In this document: positions 1 through 8,681 of the stretch, one piece after another
Layout: each line of letters opens with the position of its first letter
Position numbering within the stretch: the first letter of the stretch is position 1
NCBI GenBank assembly: GCA_016182965.1
Contig: JACPFM010000054.1
Coordinates: 7,318-39,530 of the forward strand
Length of the DNA: 32,213 nucleotides
Direction: 5' to 3'
From: Deltaproteobacteria bacterium
GTDB taxonomy: Bacteria; Myxococcota_A; Polyangia; Polyangiales; JADJMO01
Notes under the pieces: model-generated
Database searches by the model: none
What the model was told of the DNA's origin: nothing
The model's input: the letters and a program-made list of their open reading frames with translations, nothing else
Translations under genes and position numbers: made by a program

Positions 1-1
1 C

Positions 2-367
2 GATCGCCGGCTGACGATCCTTACGACGCCGCGCGGCGCGGGCAAGGACGACTTCACCGTGGCCTACGACGAGCGCCTCACGATGGAGTGGGCGAGCCTC
101 GTGCAGGCGACCCTCCACAAGCTGCTGCTCGAGATCCCCGGCGGCCTCTTGATGGTCGACATGACCAACCCGGCGCGGCCCGAGGCCAGGGCGTTCTTCC
201 GCTTCTGGCAGGGCAACGTGCTCTTCGACGGAGGGGAGATCCTCGTGCCGGCCGGACGTTGGGGCGTCCACCAGCTTCCCGTGGGCGGGGCCAACCTTTT
301 CCGCGGCGACGGGAGCGTCGATCCGACGGTGCTCGTCACGAAGAGGTACGCGGGGAAGAAGAAGTGA
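2..367 (+). CDS. Unrecognised protein, 5'-truncated by the window edge
   Basis: The frame is open from base 2 with no stop until the TGA at 365-367, so this is probably the C-terminal 121 residues of a longer gene. A GTG at 59 could in principle start a 102-residue protein, but the upstream frame reads as similar coding sequence (it begins DRRLTILTTPRGAGKDD). The visible part has no membrane segment or signal peptide. It has alternating hydrophobic stretches such as IPGGLLMVDMTN and GRWGVHQLPVGG, and ends in a basic tail (KKK). I do not recognise the family. It is followed by a degraded gene, so nothing about its role can be read from the context. Confidence 0.6.
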   Translation, partial: DRRLTILTTPRGAGKDDFTVAYDERLTMEWASLVQATLHKLLLEIPGGLLMVDMTNPARPEARAFFRFWQGNVLFDGGEILVPAGRWGVHQLPVGGANLFRGDGSVDPTVLVTKRYAGKKK

Positions 368-398
368 ACGAAGCGCGCGCTGGGGGCGGCTTCGTGGC

Positions 399-861
399 AT
401 GTCGCTTGCGATGCGCCTCGACATGATCCCTCGCGCGCGCATCCTCGTCGCGGATGACGATCCCGACCTCCTGCGCACGGTCGCGCAGGCGCTCCGCCGC
501 CTCGGAGCCGAGGTCGTGCAGGCGATCGACGGGGCGGAGCTGGGAGATCGGCGTGATGACCGCGATCGACGGCGCGACGGTGCTCGATCGCAACCTCGCG
601 CTGCAGGCGTTCGGGGTGATCCTGCCGGTGGCCCATGACATCCGCGTCTCGTTCGCGGTCAATCCGGAGGCTTCGTCGCTCACGGAAGGAGACCTCGCCT
701 GCCGCGGGACGCGCCACCGCGCCAGCGCGACCTTCGCCGCCGAGCACCCGGGGGCGGTGGTGTTCGTCGCGTCCGAGGACGGCGACGTCTCCTGCATGTT
801 CCGGCCGGCGGGGCACGAGTGCGCGATCGTGTTCCGGCTGGGACGGCGCGACGCCGTCTGA
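399..861 (+). pseudogene. Out-of-frame remnant: response-regulator receiver start joined to a diadenylate cyclase (DAC) C-terminal half
   Basis: From 423 the frame encodes about 40 residues typical of the start of a receiver domain: ILVADDDPDLL with its acidic cluster, then the first helix (TVAQALRRLGAEVV). The receiver ends near 540, before the phospho-acceptor Asp would appear, and that frame stops at 636-638. In another frame, from about 541 to 861, lies the catalytic half of a DisA_N/DAC domain. It has the DGA motif (TAIDGATVLDRN), the GTRHR motif (CRGTRHRASA) and the following strand VVFVASEDGDVS. The N-terminal part of the DAC domain is missing. Deletion plus frame loss is the simplest reading. 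An ATG at 556 could start a 101-residue piece, but it would lack half the fold. An assembly error is not excluded. Confidence 0.6.
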
Positions 862-907
862 GGCGATGGGCCTTGCCGAGCCGAGGCCGCGATTCTAGCG
901 AAACGGG

Positions 908-2326
908 ATGCGCTTCCTCGCCGTCCTCGGGCTCGTCGCGATCGTCGGTTGTGAGAAGAAGGAGCCGCCGCCGGATCCCACTGGCTCCGCCCCGACGAAG
1001 CCGGCGACCAAGCCGGCGGTGAAGGGCGACGAGCCTGCGCCCGCGCCGAGCGCGTCGGTCGCGCCGAAGAAGGTGGTGGAGGACCGCACCATCCACGCGT
1101 TCGCCGGCACCATCGGCAAGGACCAGAAGATCCGCATCTACCTCGAGCGCAAGGGCGACGAGCTCACCGGCATGTACGTGAGCGACTCGGGCTACGGCGA
1201 CGTCGCGCTCAGCGGCAAGATGAAGGGCGACGAGAAGTTCGAGCTCCGCGAGGCCGCCGAGAAGGGCAAGCCCGCCGGCGTGTTCGACGGCTGGTTCCGC
1301 GGCGGCCTGCTCAGGGGCACCTACACCGACGGCAAGACCAAGAAGCCGCAGGTCTTCGTCACCGAGACGCTGAAGCTCGGGAGCGAGCCGTTCACCGCCA
1401 CCTACGCCGGCGCGCTCGGCGGCAAGCTCCGCATCCGCGCGAAGCTCGCGCGCAAGGGCGGCACCGTCGATGGCGTGTATCGCTACGCCAAGAGCAAGGA
1501 GGACCTCACCCTCACCGGCACCATCGACGGCGAGGGAGAGATCGTGCTGAGCGAGAAGACCAAGGCCGGCAAGGACACGGGGCGCATCGAGGGCTTCGTG
1601 CTCTCGCCGTCCCTCGTCGTCGGTCGCTGGTACTCGCCCGACAAGTCCAAGACGATGTCGCTCCTCCTCGAACCGAGCGAGAGCTACCCCGAGATCGTCG
1701 ACCTCGGCGGGGTGAAGATCGCGCCGCAAGAGGAGTACAAAGACGTCGCCAAGTACTGCACGAGCTCGCTGCTCTACCCGGTGATCGAGGGCGGCAAGGG
1801 CAAGGCCGCGTTGAACGCGGAGCTGCGCAAGCACGGCGGCGCGCACATGACGAAGGACGACTGCGACGGCGCGAGCGCCGAGATCCCCTACGTCACCGAG
1901 GGCAGCTACCACGTGCAGAAGTCGAAGCTCCCGTACTTCGGCATCACGTTCCACAACTACTGGAACACCGGCGGCGCGCACCCGAACTGGAGCTCCACCT
2001 GCAAGGTCGCCGACACCGAGACCGGCGAGCTCTTCTCGCTCGCGAGCAAGCTGACGCCCGAGGCGCGCGAGAAGCTCTCCGCGCTCGTGATGAAGAAGCT
2101 CCAGGCAGAGCACGGCGTCACCAAGCTCTCCGAAGCTGGCTTCTTCGAAGACGAGATCAAGGTCGACGCGAACACCGACGTCTGCCTCGCCGAAGGCGGC
2201 GGCCTGGCGGTGGAGTTCGATCCGTACGAGGTCGCTCCGTACGTGATGGGCGGGCCTACGGCGGAGATCAGCAAGGGGGAGGCGAAGGGGCTGCTGCCGG
2301 CGGGCCTCTCGGCGCTTGTGGAGTGA
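908..2326 (+). CDS. Lipoprotein with two beta-rich repeats and a DUF3298/RsiV-like C-terminal domain
   Basis: This 472-residue protein has a lipobox ending at Cys15 (AIVGC), then a Pro/Ala/Lys-rich linker to about residue 60. Two similar modules follow, at about 63-155 and 160-255. Each has the pattern G..G.K.RI...LERKG..L.G.Y, then a strand ending in L.G.I.G, then E....GK..G...G. The remainder fits a PdaC/RsiV-like region: an N-part with YKDVAKYCTSSLLYPVI and a C-part with the DUF3298 hallmark EVAPYVMGGPTAEIS near the end. In this family such domains sit outside the cytoplasmic membrane in surface proteins and anti-sigma factors; no enzymatic role is evident here. The start is the ATG directly before the signal peptide. 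It reads alone, with short gaps on both sides. Confidence 0.8.
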   Translation: MRFLAVLGLVAIVGCEKKEPPPDPTGSAPTKPATKPAVKGDEPAPAPSASVAPKKVVEDRTIHAFAGTIGKDQKIRIYLERKGDELTGMYVSDSGYGDVALSGKMKGDEKFELREAAEKGKPAGVFDGWFRGGLLRGTYTDGKTKKPQVFVTETLKLGSEPFTATYAGALGGKLRIRAKLARKGGTVDGVYRYAKSKEDLTLTGTIDGEGEIVLSEKTKAGKDTGRIEGFVLSPSLVVGRWYSPDKSKTMSLLLEPSESYPEIVDLGGVKIAPQEEYKDVAKYCTSSLLYPVIEGGKGKAALNAELRKHGGAHMTKDDCDGASAEIPYVTEGSYHVQKSKLPYFGITFHNYWNTGGAHPNWSSTCKVADTETGELFSLASKLTPEAREKLSALVMKKLQAEHGVTKLSEAGFFEDEIKVDANTDVCLAEGGGLAVEFDPYEVAPYVMGGPTAEISKGEAKGLLPAGLSALVE

Positions 2327-2402
2327 GCGAGGAGCGCATTGATGAGTGCGTCCGCCGAGTCGGACCATTGGCGCGTCCTCGGGGCCGTGTGACAACGCCT
2401 CG

Positions 2403-2861
2403 ATGAAGGCCCACCCGTATCCCGCCGCGGTCCATCCCGAGCTCGTGGGCACCTACCCCGCGCTCGCGAACGCAGGCGGTGGCTACGTCTGGGACGAGGT
2501 CCTCGAGTACCGCGTGTGGTCTCGTGCCGAGCGCGGTGCCGAAGGCGAGGACGAAGGCAAATGGCACTACCGCGCGTTCGCGACCTACGCCGACGCGGCG
2601 GAGTTCGCCAAGCGCACCGAAGGGGCGGACGCGCCCATCGCCCTCGTGCTGCAGGAGGAGTACTTGGACGAGCCCGAGGAGGGCCGGTACGTCCACGTCC
2701 GCGAGCGGCGCGTCACGGAGTGGTCGGTCGCGCTCCTCCGGCGTCCGCGCCGGACGCCGACGACGATCCCCGACTTCCTGTCGCCCGACGCGCCAGCGAA
2801 CCGACTGGCGATCCTTCGCGGCACCGGCACGGGCAAGAAGCGGCGCGCGCCGCCGCCCTGA
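2403..2861 (+). CDS. Conserved small cytoplasmic protein of unknown function
   Basis: A 152-residue soluble protein with no signal or membrane segment. I chose the ATG at 2403 because the conserved-looking part starts at once (HPELVGTYPALANAGGGYVW). The upstream in-frame extension from 2346 is low-quality sequence. Notable segments are EYRVWSRAERGA, FATYADAAEFAKRTEGA, LVLQEEYLDEPEEGRYVHV and TEWSVALLRRPRRTP, ending with a basic, Pro-rich tail. I recall this pattern as a widespread family with no proven activity that is sometimes labelled as an acetyltransferase. I see no acetyl-CoA binding motif that would justify that label. It is followed at once by the long palindrome at 2862, which may end its transcript. 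Confidence 0.7.
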   Translation: MKAHPYPAAVHPELVGTYPALANAGGGYVWDEVLEYRVWSRAERGAEGEDEGKWHYRAFATYADAAEFAKRTEGADAPIALVLQEEYLDEPEEGRYVHVRERRVTEWSVALLRRPRRTPTTIPDFLSPDAPANRLAILRGTGTGKKRRAPPP

Positions 2862-3041
2862 GAGGGTGTTCCACAGAAAGCGCCCTGCTGCGGCCCATCA
2901 TCCGGGCGCATCTGCGGGCGCTTCCTCGGCGCGGAATCCTCGGCGTACTTCCAGTACGCCTCCGGTGTCCGCGCCGCCGGGTCACCCGCATCTGCACCCG
3001 TCTGATGGGCCTCGCGACGGGCTTTTCTGTGGAACACCCTC
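2862..3041. repeat. 180-bp imperfect palindrome (long inverted repeat, MITE-like or terminator-like)
   Basis: The element starts one base after the stop codon at 2859-2861 with GAGGGTGTTCCACAGAAA and ends at 3041 with the exact reverse complement. The arms stay similar but imperfect inward (GGCCCATCA and GCATCTGCGGG recur inverted). They meet in a perfect core, GGCGTACT-TCC-AGTACGCC. No transposase frame lies inside it. It could be a non-autonomous element or a very large hairpin acting as a terminator. Confidence 0.75.
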
Positions 3042-3087
3042 TGACGCGCAGCGGCGAAGCTCGCGAGGCTGCTCCGCACCACAAAGC

Positions 3088-3127
3088 TGACACCGCGTTC
3101 ACCGAAGGGTGACGCCGTGTTCACCGA
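3088..3127. promoter_or_regulatory. Two 18-bp direct repeats 22 bp apart, possible regulator sites
   Basis: TGACACCGCGTTCACCGA at 3088-3105 recurs as TGACGCCGTGTTCACCGA at 3110-3127, with two mismatches. The 22-bp spacing is about two helical turns, so the copies face the same side of the DNA. The left half (TGACAC) also matches the start of the perfect palindrome at 3194-3213. They lie about 100-140 bp before the start of the dehydratase-activase fusion gene. The identity of the regulator is unknown. Confidence 0.45.
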
Positions 3128-3193
3128 CCGTCCCAAACGGACCGCAAGCGGCATGATTTTCCGCATGTCCTCCTCGTAGTGAGCCCCGCCGCA

Positions 3194-3213
3194 AACTGAC
3201 ACGCGTGTCAGTT
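3194..3213. promoter_or_regulatory. Perfect 20-bp palindrome directly upstream of the start, probable operator
   Basis: AACTGACACG followed directly by CGTGTCAGTT is a perfect 20-bp dyad ending 17 bases before the ATG at 3231. A site there would cover the promoter or leader, as expected for repression by a TetR- or GntR-like dimer. No such regulator is encoded in this window. The half-site TGACAC is shared with the direct repeats at 3088-3127. Confidence 0.55.
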
Positions 3214-3230
3214 GCCGGTACCACTGCTCG

Positions 3231-6200
3231 ATGGGTCCGTTCTATCTGGGCATCGACGTCGGCGCCGAATCGGTCAAAGTCGCGGCGCTCCGCCTTCACG
3301 ACGGCGCGCTCGACGTCGTGCACGAGGCGCGGCGCTCGCACCCGAAAGACCCGCACGCGGCCTTGCGCGCGATGCTCTCGGAGCTCGACTCGGAGCTCGA
3401 TCTGCGCAACGCGCGCGGCATCGCGGCGACCGGGCGGCTCGCCGGCGTGCTGCACGCCCAAGCCGTCCCGACGAAGGCGGCGATGCGCCGCGGCGTGCGC
3501 CTGCTGCACGCCGAGCACCCGGCGATGACCGTGCTGTCCATCGGCGCGCACGGCTTCTCGGTGCTCGAGGTCGGGGCGCAGGGCGAGGAGTGGTTCCAGC
3601 AGAACTCACGGTGCTCGCAGGGGACCGGCAACTTCCTCTCGCAGCTGGTCCAGCGATTCGGGCTGACGGTCGAAGAGGCGGCCACCCTCGCCGACGGCGT
3701 CGACGACCCTGCGCACCTCTCGGGGCGCTGCCCGGTCATCCTCAAGACGGACATGACGCACCTCGCCAACAAGGGCGAGGACCGCGCGCGCATCGTCGCC
3801 GGCCTCTACGACGCCGTCTGCGACAACGTGCTGACCCTGGTCCGCTCGCGACTGGCCCCGCGCGACGTGGTGCTCATCGGCGGCGTGGCGCGCTCGGCGC
3901 GCGTGCGCCGAACCATCGCGAAGTGGCTGCACGCCCGCGGCATGCACCTCGTCACCGCCCACGAGCACGACGAGTACCTCGAGGCGATCGGCGCCGCGAC
4001 GCACGCGTTCGATCACCCGTCGGACGTTTGCTCGATCGACGACCTCTTCGCCCGCGCGCACGACTCGGAGCTCGAGCGCGTCCCGCCGCTGCGCGACGGC
4101 CTCACCGGCGTGCGGCGCATCCCCAAGCCGGCGCCCGCGCCGCTCGCCGACGACTCGCGCGTCCTCATCGGCCTCGACATCGGCTCCACCGGCTCGAAGG
4201 CCGTCGCCATCGACGCGACGAGCGGCGTCGCGGTGTGGGAGACGTACCTGAACACCGAGGGCGCGCCGGTCCACGCGACGCAGCGCCTCGTCGAGCGCTG
4301 GGTCACGACGAGCAGAGGCACCCACGCGGCCGTCCTCGGCTTCGGGGTGACCGGCTCCGGCCGCGAGGTCGCCGGCTCGCTCCTGCGCACCTGCTACGGC
4401 AACGAGGGGGTCTTCATCCTCAACGAGATCGCCGCCCACGCGCGCGGCGCGACCTCGATCGATCCGGACGTCGACACCATCTTCGAGATCGGCGGCCAGG
4501 ACGCGAAGTACATCCGCCTCGAGGAGGGCCGGGTCGTCGACGCGGCGATGAACGAGGCGTGCAGCGCCGGGACCGGGTCGTTCATCGCCGAGCAGGGCAC
4601 CAAGTTCGACGGCGTCGGCGACGACGTCGCGAAGCTCGGGAACATCGCGCTCGACGCGTGCGAGGGCGTGTCGCTCGGGCAGCACTGCTCGGTGTTCATG
4701 GCGGAGGTCATCGACGAGGCGATCGCCCAGGGCGTCGCCCGCGACACGATCATCGCCGGCCTCTACGACTCGATCATCCAGAACTACCTCAACCGCGTGA
4801 AGGGGCCGCGCAGCGTCGGCAAGCGCGTCTTCTGTCAGGGCATGCCCTTCAGCGCCGACGCGCTCGCCGCCGCCGTCGCGCGGCAGACCGGCCGCGACGT
4901 GGTCGTGCCGCCGAGCCCCGGCACGATCGGCGCGCTCGGCATCGCGCTCCTCGCGCGCGATCGCCTGCGCAACGTCAGCGAGCCGCTCGATCCGCAGCGG
5001 TTCCTCGGCGCGCGGGTGATGAAGAAGGAGACGATCGTCTGCCACTCCAAGAAGGGGTGCGGCGAGCCGGGCAACAAGTGCCGCATCGATCGGCTGACCA
5101 CCGACGTCGCCGGCAAGTCGCAGAAGTTCCTCTGGGGCGGCAACTGCTCGCTCTACGACAAGGGCGCCGGTCGCAAGAAGCTCCCCGATCAGTCGCCCGA
5201 CGTCTTCCGCGAGCGCGAGGAGCTCGTCGACGCGGTGATCGCGCGGGCGCAGGGCCCGGAGGGCGCCAAGGTCGTCGCGCTGACCGACGAGTTCGCCCTC
5301 AAGGGCATGCTGCCGCTCTTCGTCACCTTCCTCGGCCGCCTCGGCTTCCGCTGCGACGTGAAGCGGCACGCCGGCGCCGCCGCGCTCCGCAAGGGCATCG
5401 AGGGTGCGCGCGTGCCCTACTGCGCGCCGATGCAGATGTACCACGGCGTGTTCTTCGAGATCGCCGACAAGAAGCCCGACTTCGCGCTCTTGCCGATGGT
5501 CATCGAGCTGCCGCGCGTCGGCGGCGAGGAGCACGCGGTGCTCTGTCCGATCGTGCAGGCGAGCCCCGATCTGGTGGGCAGCCTCGTCGAGGCGCACGGC
5601 GGCGTCGGCAAGGTGCTGCGCCCGACGATCAAGTTCGACGAGTCCGGCTACGACGGCGGTCGCTTCGTCGTGTCGATGCGCGAGCTGGCGCGAGAGCTCG
5701 GCGCGGAGGATCGCTTCGAGGCCGCCCTCGCCGACGCGGTCGCCGCGCAGCGCGCGTTCGACGCCGCCTGCCTCGAGGCGGGCAAGCGGGCGCTCGCCTT
5801 CTGCGACCGCGAGGGCGTGGTGCCGGTGGCGATCCTCGGTCGCCCGTACACCATCTACAACGACGTCCTGAACTCCAACGTGCCGAGCATCCTCCGCAGC
5901 CTCGGCGCGCTGCCCATCCCGGTCGACTGCCTGCCGGTGTCCGACGATCTGCCGATCTACGACGCGCAGTACTGGGGCTACACGCAGCGCAACCTCCGCG
6001 CGGCCGATCAGGTGCGGCGCACCCCGGGCCTCTACTCGGTGTTCTGCAGCAACTACGCGTGCGGCCCCGACAGCTTCACGCTGCGGTTCTACAGCTACAT
6101 GATGCAGGGCAAGCCGTCGGCGGTGATCGAGACCGACGGCCACTCGGGCGACGCCGGCACGCGCACGCGCATGGAGGCGTTCCTGTTCTGCGTCGACGCC

Positions 6201-7631
6201 GATCTCGAGTCGGGCGCGTCGCTCCAGGCGCCGCGCACCGACTTCGCGCGGCTCGATCGCCAGAGCGTCACGATGGGCGAGGTGAAGCGCTCGCAGGCGC
6301 TGATGCTGCTGCCGCGCATGGGTCCGTCGGCGGACATGGCCTCGGCGGCGCTGCGCGGCGAGGGCTTCCAGGCCGAGACGCTGCGCCTCTCGACGCGCGA
6401 GGACGTGCGCACCGGCCGCCGGTACACCTCCGGCAAGGAGTGCGTGCCGATGATGCTCACCCTCGGCACGCTCCTCGAGCGGCTCGAGAAGGGCAAGACC
6501 ACCGATCCGCCGGACCAGAAGTACGTCTTCTTCATGCCGACGGCGAAGGGGCCGTGCCGCTTCGGCGTCTACCACTCGCTGCACAAGATCGTCCTCGAGG
6601 AGACCGGCTGGTCGGACCGGGTGAAGATCGTCTCGCCCGACGACAGCGACTACTTCAAGGACATGTCCGCCGACTTCTCGCTCCGCGTGTGGCTCGGCTT
6701 CGTCGCCCGCGACATGTTGCAGAGCATGCTGCTCGACGTGCGACCGGTGGAGCGCGAACGCGGCGAGGCCAACGCCATCTACGACCGTTGGAACCGCGAG
6801 CTGATGAGGGCGATGGAGAACCCGCCGCCCTGCACCGCCGTCAACGTCACCCGCGAGCTGTTCGGCGGGCTGTGGGGCACGCGCGCCGTCCTCCGCGGCG
6901 CGGCAGACGAGTTCGCGCGCGCCAAGGACCCGAAGAAGAACGTGCCCACGGTCGCGGTCGTCGGCGAGATCTACGTGCGGCTCGATCCGTTCGCCAACGA
7001 CTTCATCGTCGAGAAGCTCGAGGCCCGGGGTCTCCGCGTTCGGCTCGCGCCGTTCGTCGAGTGGCTCGAGTACACCGCGTTCCTCGCCGAGAAGCGCGTG
7101 ATCGACGGCGCGATGCGCCGCGACGACAACCCGATCTCGATCGGGCTCTCCGGGCTCGTGCAGCGGACGACGCTGCAGATCCTCTACGACGTCTGCGCCA
7201 AGCCGCTCGGCTGGGGACCGCGCCCGGCGATGGCCGACACGCTCGAGGCCGCGAAGCCCTACGTGCACGGCGAGCTGGTCGGCGAGGCGGTGCTCACGGT
7301 CGGCGGCCCGGTGCACGAGCTCCACGAGGGCCTCATCCACGGCGCCGTCATCGTCGGGCCGCACGAGTGCATGCCCTGCAAGATCGCCGAGGCGCAGTAC
7401 GGCAAGGCGGCCGAGGACATGAAGCTCCCGTACCTCTCGCTCGGGTTCAACGGCGATCCGCTCGACACCGAGGCGGTCGATCGCTTCGCCTACGACGTGC
7501 ACGAGGCGTGCAGCCACGGCCGCGCCACGCGCATGCCCGCGCTCGACAAGCACGTCCGGCAGCCGCACGAGCGCAGGCGCGTCCATCTGCCGACGATCAA
7601 CGTGCGTGGCGACGCGGCCAGTGCGGAGTAG
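3231..7631 (+). CDS. Large 2-hydroxyacyl-CoA dehydratase activase-related fusion protein (two BcrAD/BadFG ATPase domains plus HgdB-like part)
   Basis: This is 1466 residues long. The first ASKHA-fold ATPase domain (1-270) begins YLGIDVGAESVKVAAL and keeps Cys128 (SRCSQGTG) and Cys167 (GRCPVI). The second (310-580) begins IGLDIGSTGSKAVAID and has FEIGGQDAKYI, Cys444 (NEACSAGTG) and Cys486 (GQHCSVFMAE), the pair that binds a bridging 4Fe-4S cluster in known activators. A Cys-rich link follows (Cys604, 610, 617, 639). The remainder resembles DUF2229/dehydratase subunits (ILGRPYTIYND, SNYACGPDSF, SGKECVPMM, AKGPCRFGVY). Characterised activators use ATP to drive electron transfer to a dehydratase or reductase. 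Here donor and acceptor parts are on one chain, and the substrate is unknown. The start has no clear Shine-Dalgarno sequence, and a palindrome lies 17 bases upstream. A radical SAM gene follows after 9 bases. Confidence 0.9.
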   Translation: MGPFYLGIDVGAESVKVAALRLHDGALDVVHEARRSHPKDPHAALRAMLSELDSELDLRNARGIAATGRLAGVLHAQAVPTKAAMRRGVRLLHAEHPAMTVLSIGAHGFSVLEVGAQGEEWFQQNSRCSQGTGNFLSQLVQRFGLTVEEAATLADGVDDPAHLSGRCPVILKTDMTHLANKGEDRARIVAGLYDAVCDNVLTLVRSRLAPRDVVLIGGVARSARVRRTIAKWLHARGMHLVTAHEHDEYLEAIGAATHAFDHPSDVCSIDDLFARAHDSELERVPPLRDGLTGVRRIPKPAPAPLADDSRVLIGLDIGSTGSKAVAIDATSGVAVWETYLNTEGAPVHATQRLVERWVTTSRGTHAAVLGFGVTGSGREVAGSLLRTCYGNEGVFILNEIAAHARGATSIDPDVDTIFEIGGQDAKYIRLEEGRVVDAAMNEACSAGTGSFIAEQGTKFDGVGDDVAKLGNIALDACEGVSLGQHCSVFMAEVIDEAIAQGVARDTIIAGLYDSIIQNYLNRVKGPRSVGKRVFCQGMPFSADALAAAVARQTGRDVVVPPSPGTIGALGIALLARDRLRNVSEPLDPQRFLGARVMKKETIVCHSKKGCGEPGNKCRIDRLTTDVAGKSQKFLWGGNCSLYDKGAGRKKLPDQSPDVFREREELVDAVIARAQGPEGAKVVALTDEFALKGMLPLFVTFLGRLGFRCDVKRHAGAAALRKGIEGARVPYCAPMQMYHGVFFEIADKKPDFALLPMVIELPRVGGEEHAVLCPIVQASPDLVGSLVEAHGGVGKVLRPTIKFDESGYDGGRFVVSMRELARELGAEDRFEAALADAVAAQRAFDAACLEAGKRALAFCDREGVVPVAILGRPYTIYNDVLNSNVPSILRSLGALPIPVDCLPVSDDLPIYDAQYWGYTQRNLRAADQVRRTPGLYSVFCSNYACGPDSFTLRFYSYMMQGKPSAVIETDGHSGDAGTRTRMEAFLFCVDADLESGASLQAPRTDFARLDRQSVTMGEVKRSQALMLLPRMGPSADMASAALRGEGFQAETLRLSTREDVRTGRRYTSGKECVPMMLTLGTLLERLEKGKTTDPPDQKYVFFMPTAKGPCRFGVYHSLHKIVLEETGWSDRVKIVSPDDSDYFKDMSADFSLRVWLGFVARDMLQSMLLDVRPVERERGEANAIYDRWNRELMRAMENPPPCTAVNVTRELFGGLWGTRAVLRGAADEFARAKDPKKNVPTVAVVGEIYVRLDPFANDFIVEKLEARGLRVRLAPFVEWLEYTAFLAEKRVIDGAMRRDDNPISIGLSGLVQRTTLQILYDVCAKPLGWGPRPAMADTLEAAKPYVHGELVGEAVLTVGGPVHELHEGLIHGAVIVGPHECMPCKIAEAQYGKAAEDMKLPYLSLGFNGDPLDTEAVDRFAYDVHEACSHGRATRMPALDKHVRQPHERRRVHLPTINVRGDAASAE

Positions 7632-7640
7632 CCTTCCGGG

Positions 7641-8600
7641 ATGTCGCTGATCTTCGGCCCGATCCCCTCCCGCCGGCTCGGTCGAAGCCTCGGGATCAAC
7701 GATGTCGCGCGCAAGACGTGCTCCTACGGGTGCGTCTACTGCCAGCTCGGACCGACCGAGCGCACGCACATCGAGCGCCGCTCGTTCCGCACGCCGGAGC
7801 AGATCGCACGCGTGGTCGCCGAGCGCATCGAGGAGCTGCGTCGCAACGGCGACGACGTCGACGTGCTCACGTTCGTGCCGGAGGGCGAGCCCACGCTCGA
7901 TCGGCGGCTCGGCGCGACGATCGAGGCGCTCCGGCCGCTCGGGGTGCCGGTCGCGGTGGTCACCAACGGCTCGCTGCTGACGGATCCGGAGGTGCGCGCC
8001 GACGTCGCGCGCGCGCAGTGGGTGTCGGTCAAGATCGACTCCGTGCACGAGCGGCCGTGGCGCGCGATCGATCGGCCCGATCCGCGTCTGCAGCTGCCCG
8101 ACGTGCTCGAGGGCGTGCGCTGCTTCGCGGGCGAGTACCAGGGGACGCTGGTCACCGAGACCATGCTCGTCTCCGGCATCAACGACGCGCCCGACGATCT
8201 CCGCGACACCGCCGCGTTCATCGCGAAGCTGAGACCGGCCACCGCCTACCTCGGCGTGCCGACGCGCCCACCGGCCGAGGAGGGCGTGCGCGCGCCAGAC
8301 GACGCCACGCTGGTCCGCGCGTGGGAGATCTTCGTCGCCGCCGGCATCCCCAGCGTGGAGGTGCTCGCGAGCGATCCGACGCCGCAGCTCGCGAGGTCGG
8401 GCGACGTCGCCTCCGAGCTGCGCGCGATCGCGGCGGTGCACCCGCTGCGCGAGGTGGAGGTCGAAGCGCTGCTGCGCGCGTCGGGCGCGGAGAAGAGCGC
8501 GCTCGACCCGCTGCTCGAGAGCGGCGCGTTGCGCGTCATCGAGCATCGCGGTCAGCGCTTCTACGTCGCGCACCGAAAGGCGCCGCAATCGATCGGTTGA
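7641..8600 (+). CDS. Radical SAM protein of the COG0731 (TYW1-like) type
   Basis: A 319-residue cytoplasmic enzyme. The cluster motif is CSYGCVYC near residue 27 (CxxxCxxC), preceded by FGPIPSRRLGRSLGIN, which is typical of COG0731 radical SAM proteins. VPEGEPTLD stands in for the usual GGEP strand, and VVTNGSLL and ETMLVSGIND follow as in the family. The last 70 residues (LRAIAAVHPLREVEVEALL, then a small beta hairpin) look like a winged-helix tail. The family reductively cleaves S-adenosylmethionine; substrates for most bacterial members are unknown. It starts 9 bases after the stop of the activase fusion and is probably cotranscribed with it, so it may act on or alongside that protein. Confidence 0.85.
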   Translation: MSLIFGPIPSRRLGRSLGINDVARKTCSYGCVYCQLGPTERTHIERRSFRTPEQIARVVAERIEELRRNGDDVDVLTFVPEGEPTLDRRLGATIEALRPLGVPVAVVTNGSLLTDPEVRADVARAQWVSVKIDSVHERPWRAIDRPDPRLQLPDVLEGVRCFAGEYQGTLVTETMLVSGINDAPDDLRDTAAFIAKLRPATAYLGVPTRPPAEEGVRAPDDATLVRAWEIFVAAGIPSVEVLASDPTPQLARSGDVASELRAIAAVHPLREVEVEALLRASGAEKSALDPLLESGALRVIEHRGQRFYVAHRKAPQSIG

Positions 8601-8671
8601 GGCGCGCACGCCCGAGCTTGCGGCCTCCCCGGATAGGACATACCCCCTCCACTTCACCCCGTCGAAGCCAT

Positions 8672-8676
8672 GGAGG
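8672..8676 (+). promoter_or_regulatory. Ribosome binding site deciding the Pal start
   Basis: GGAGG with a 5-base spacer precedes the ATG at 8682. It overlaps an earlier in-frame ATG at 8670, which therefore is unlikely to be used. Confidence 0.7.
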
Positions 8677-8681
8677 TACCC

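Noticed and set aside
556..861. Intact short diadenylate cyclase gene
   Set aside because: The N-terminal half of the DAC fold is missing, and no ribosome binding site is evident.
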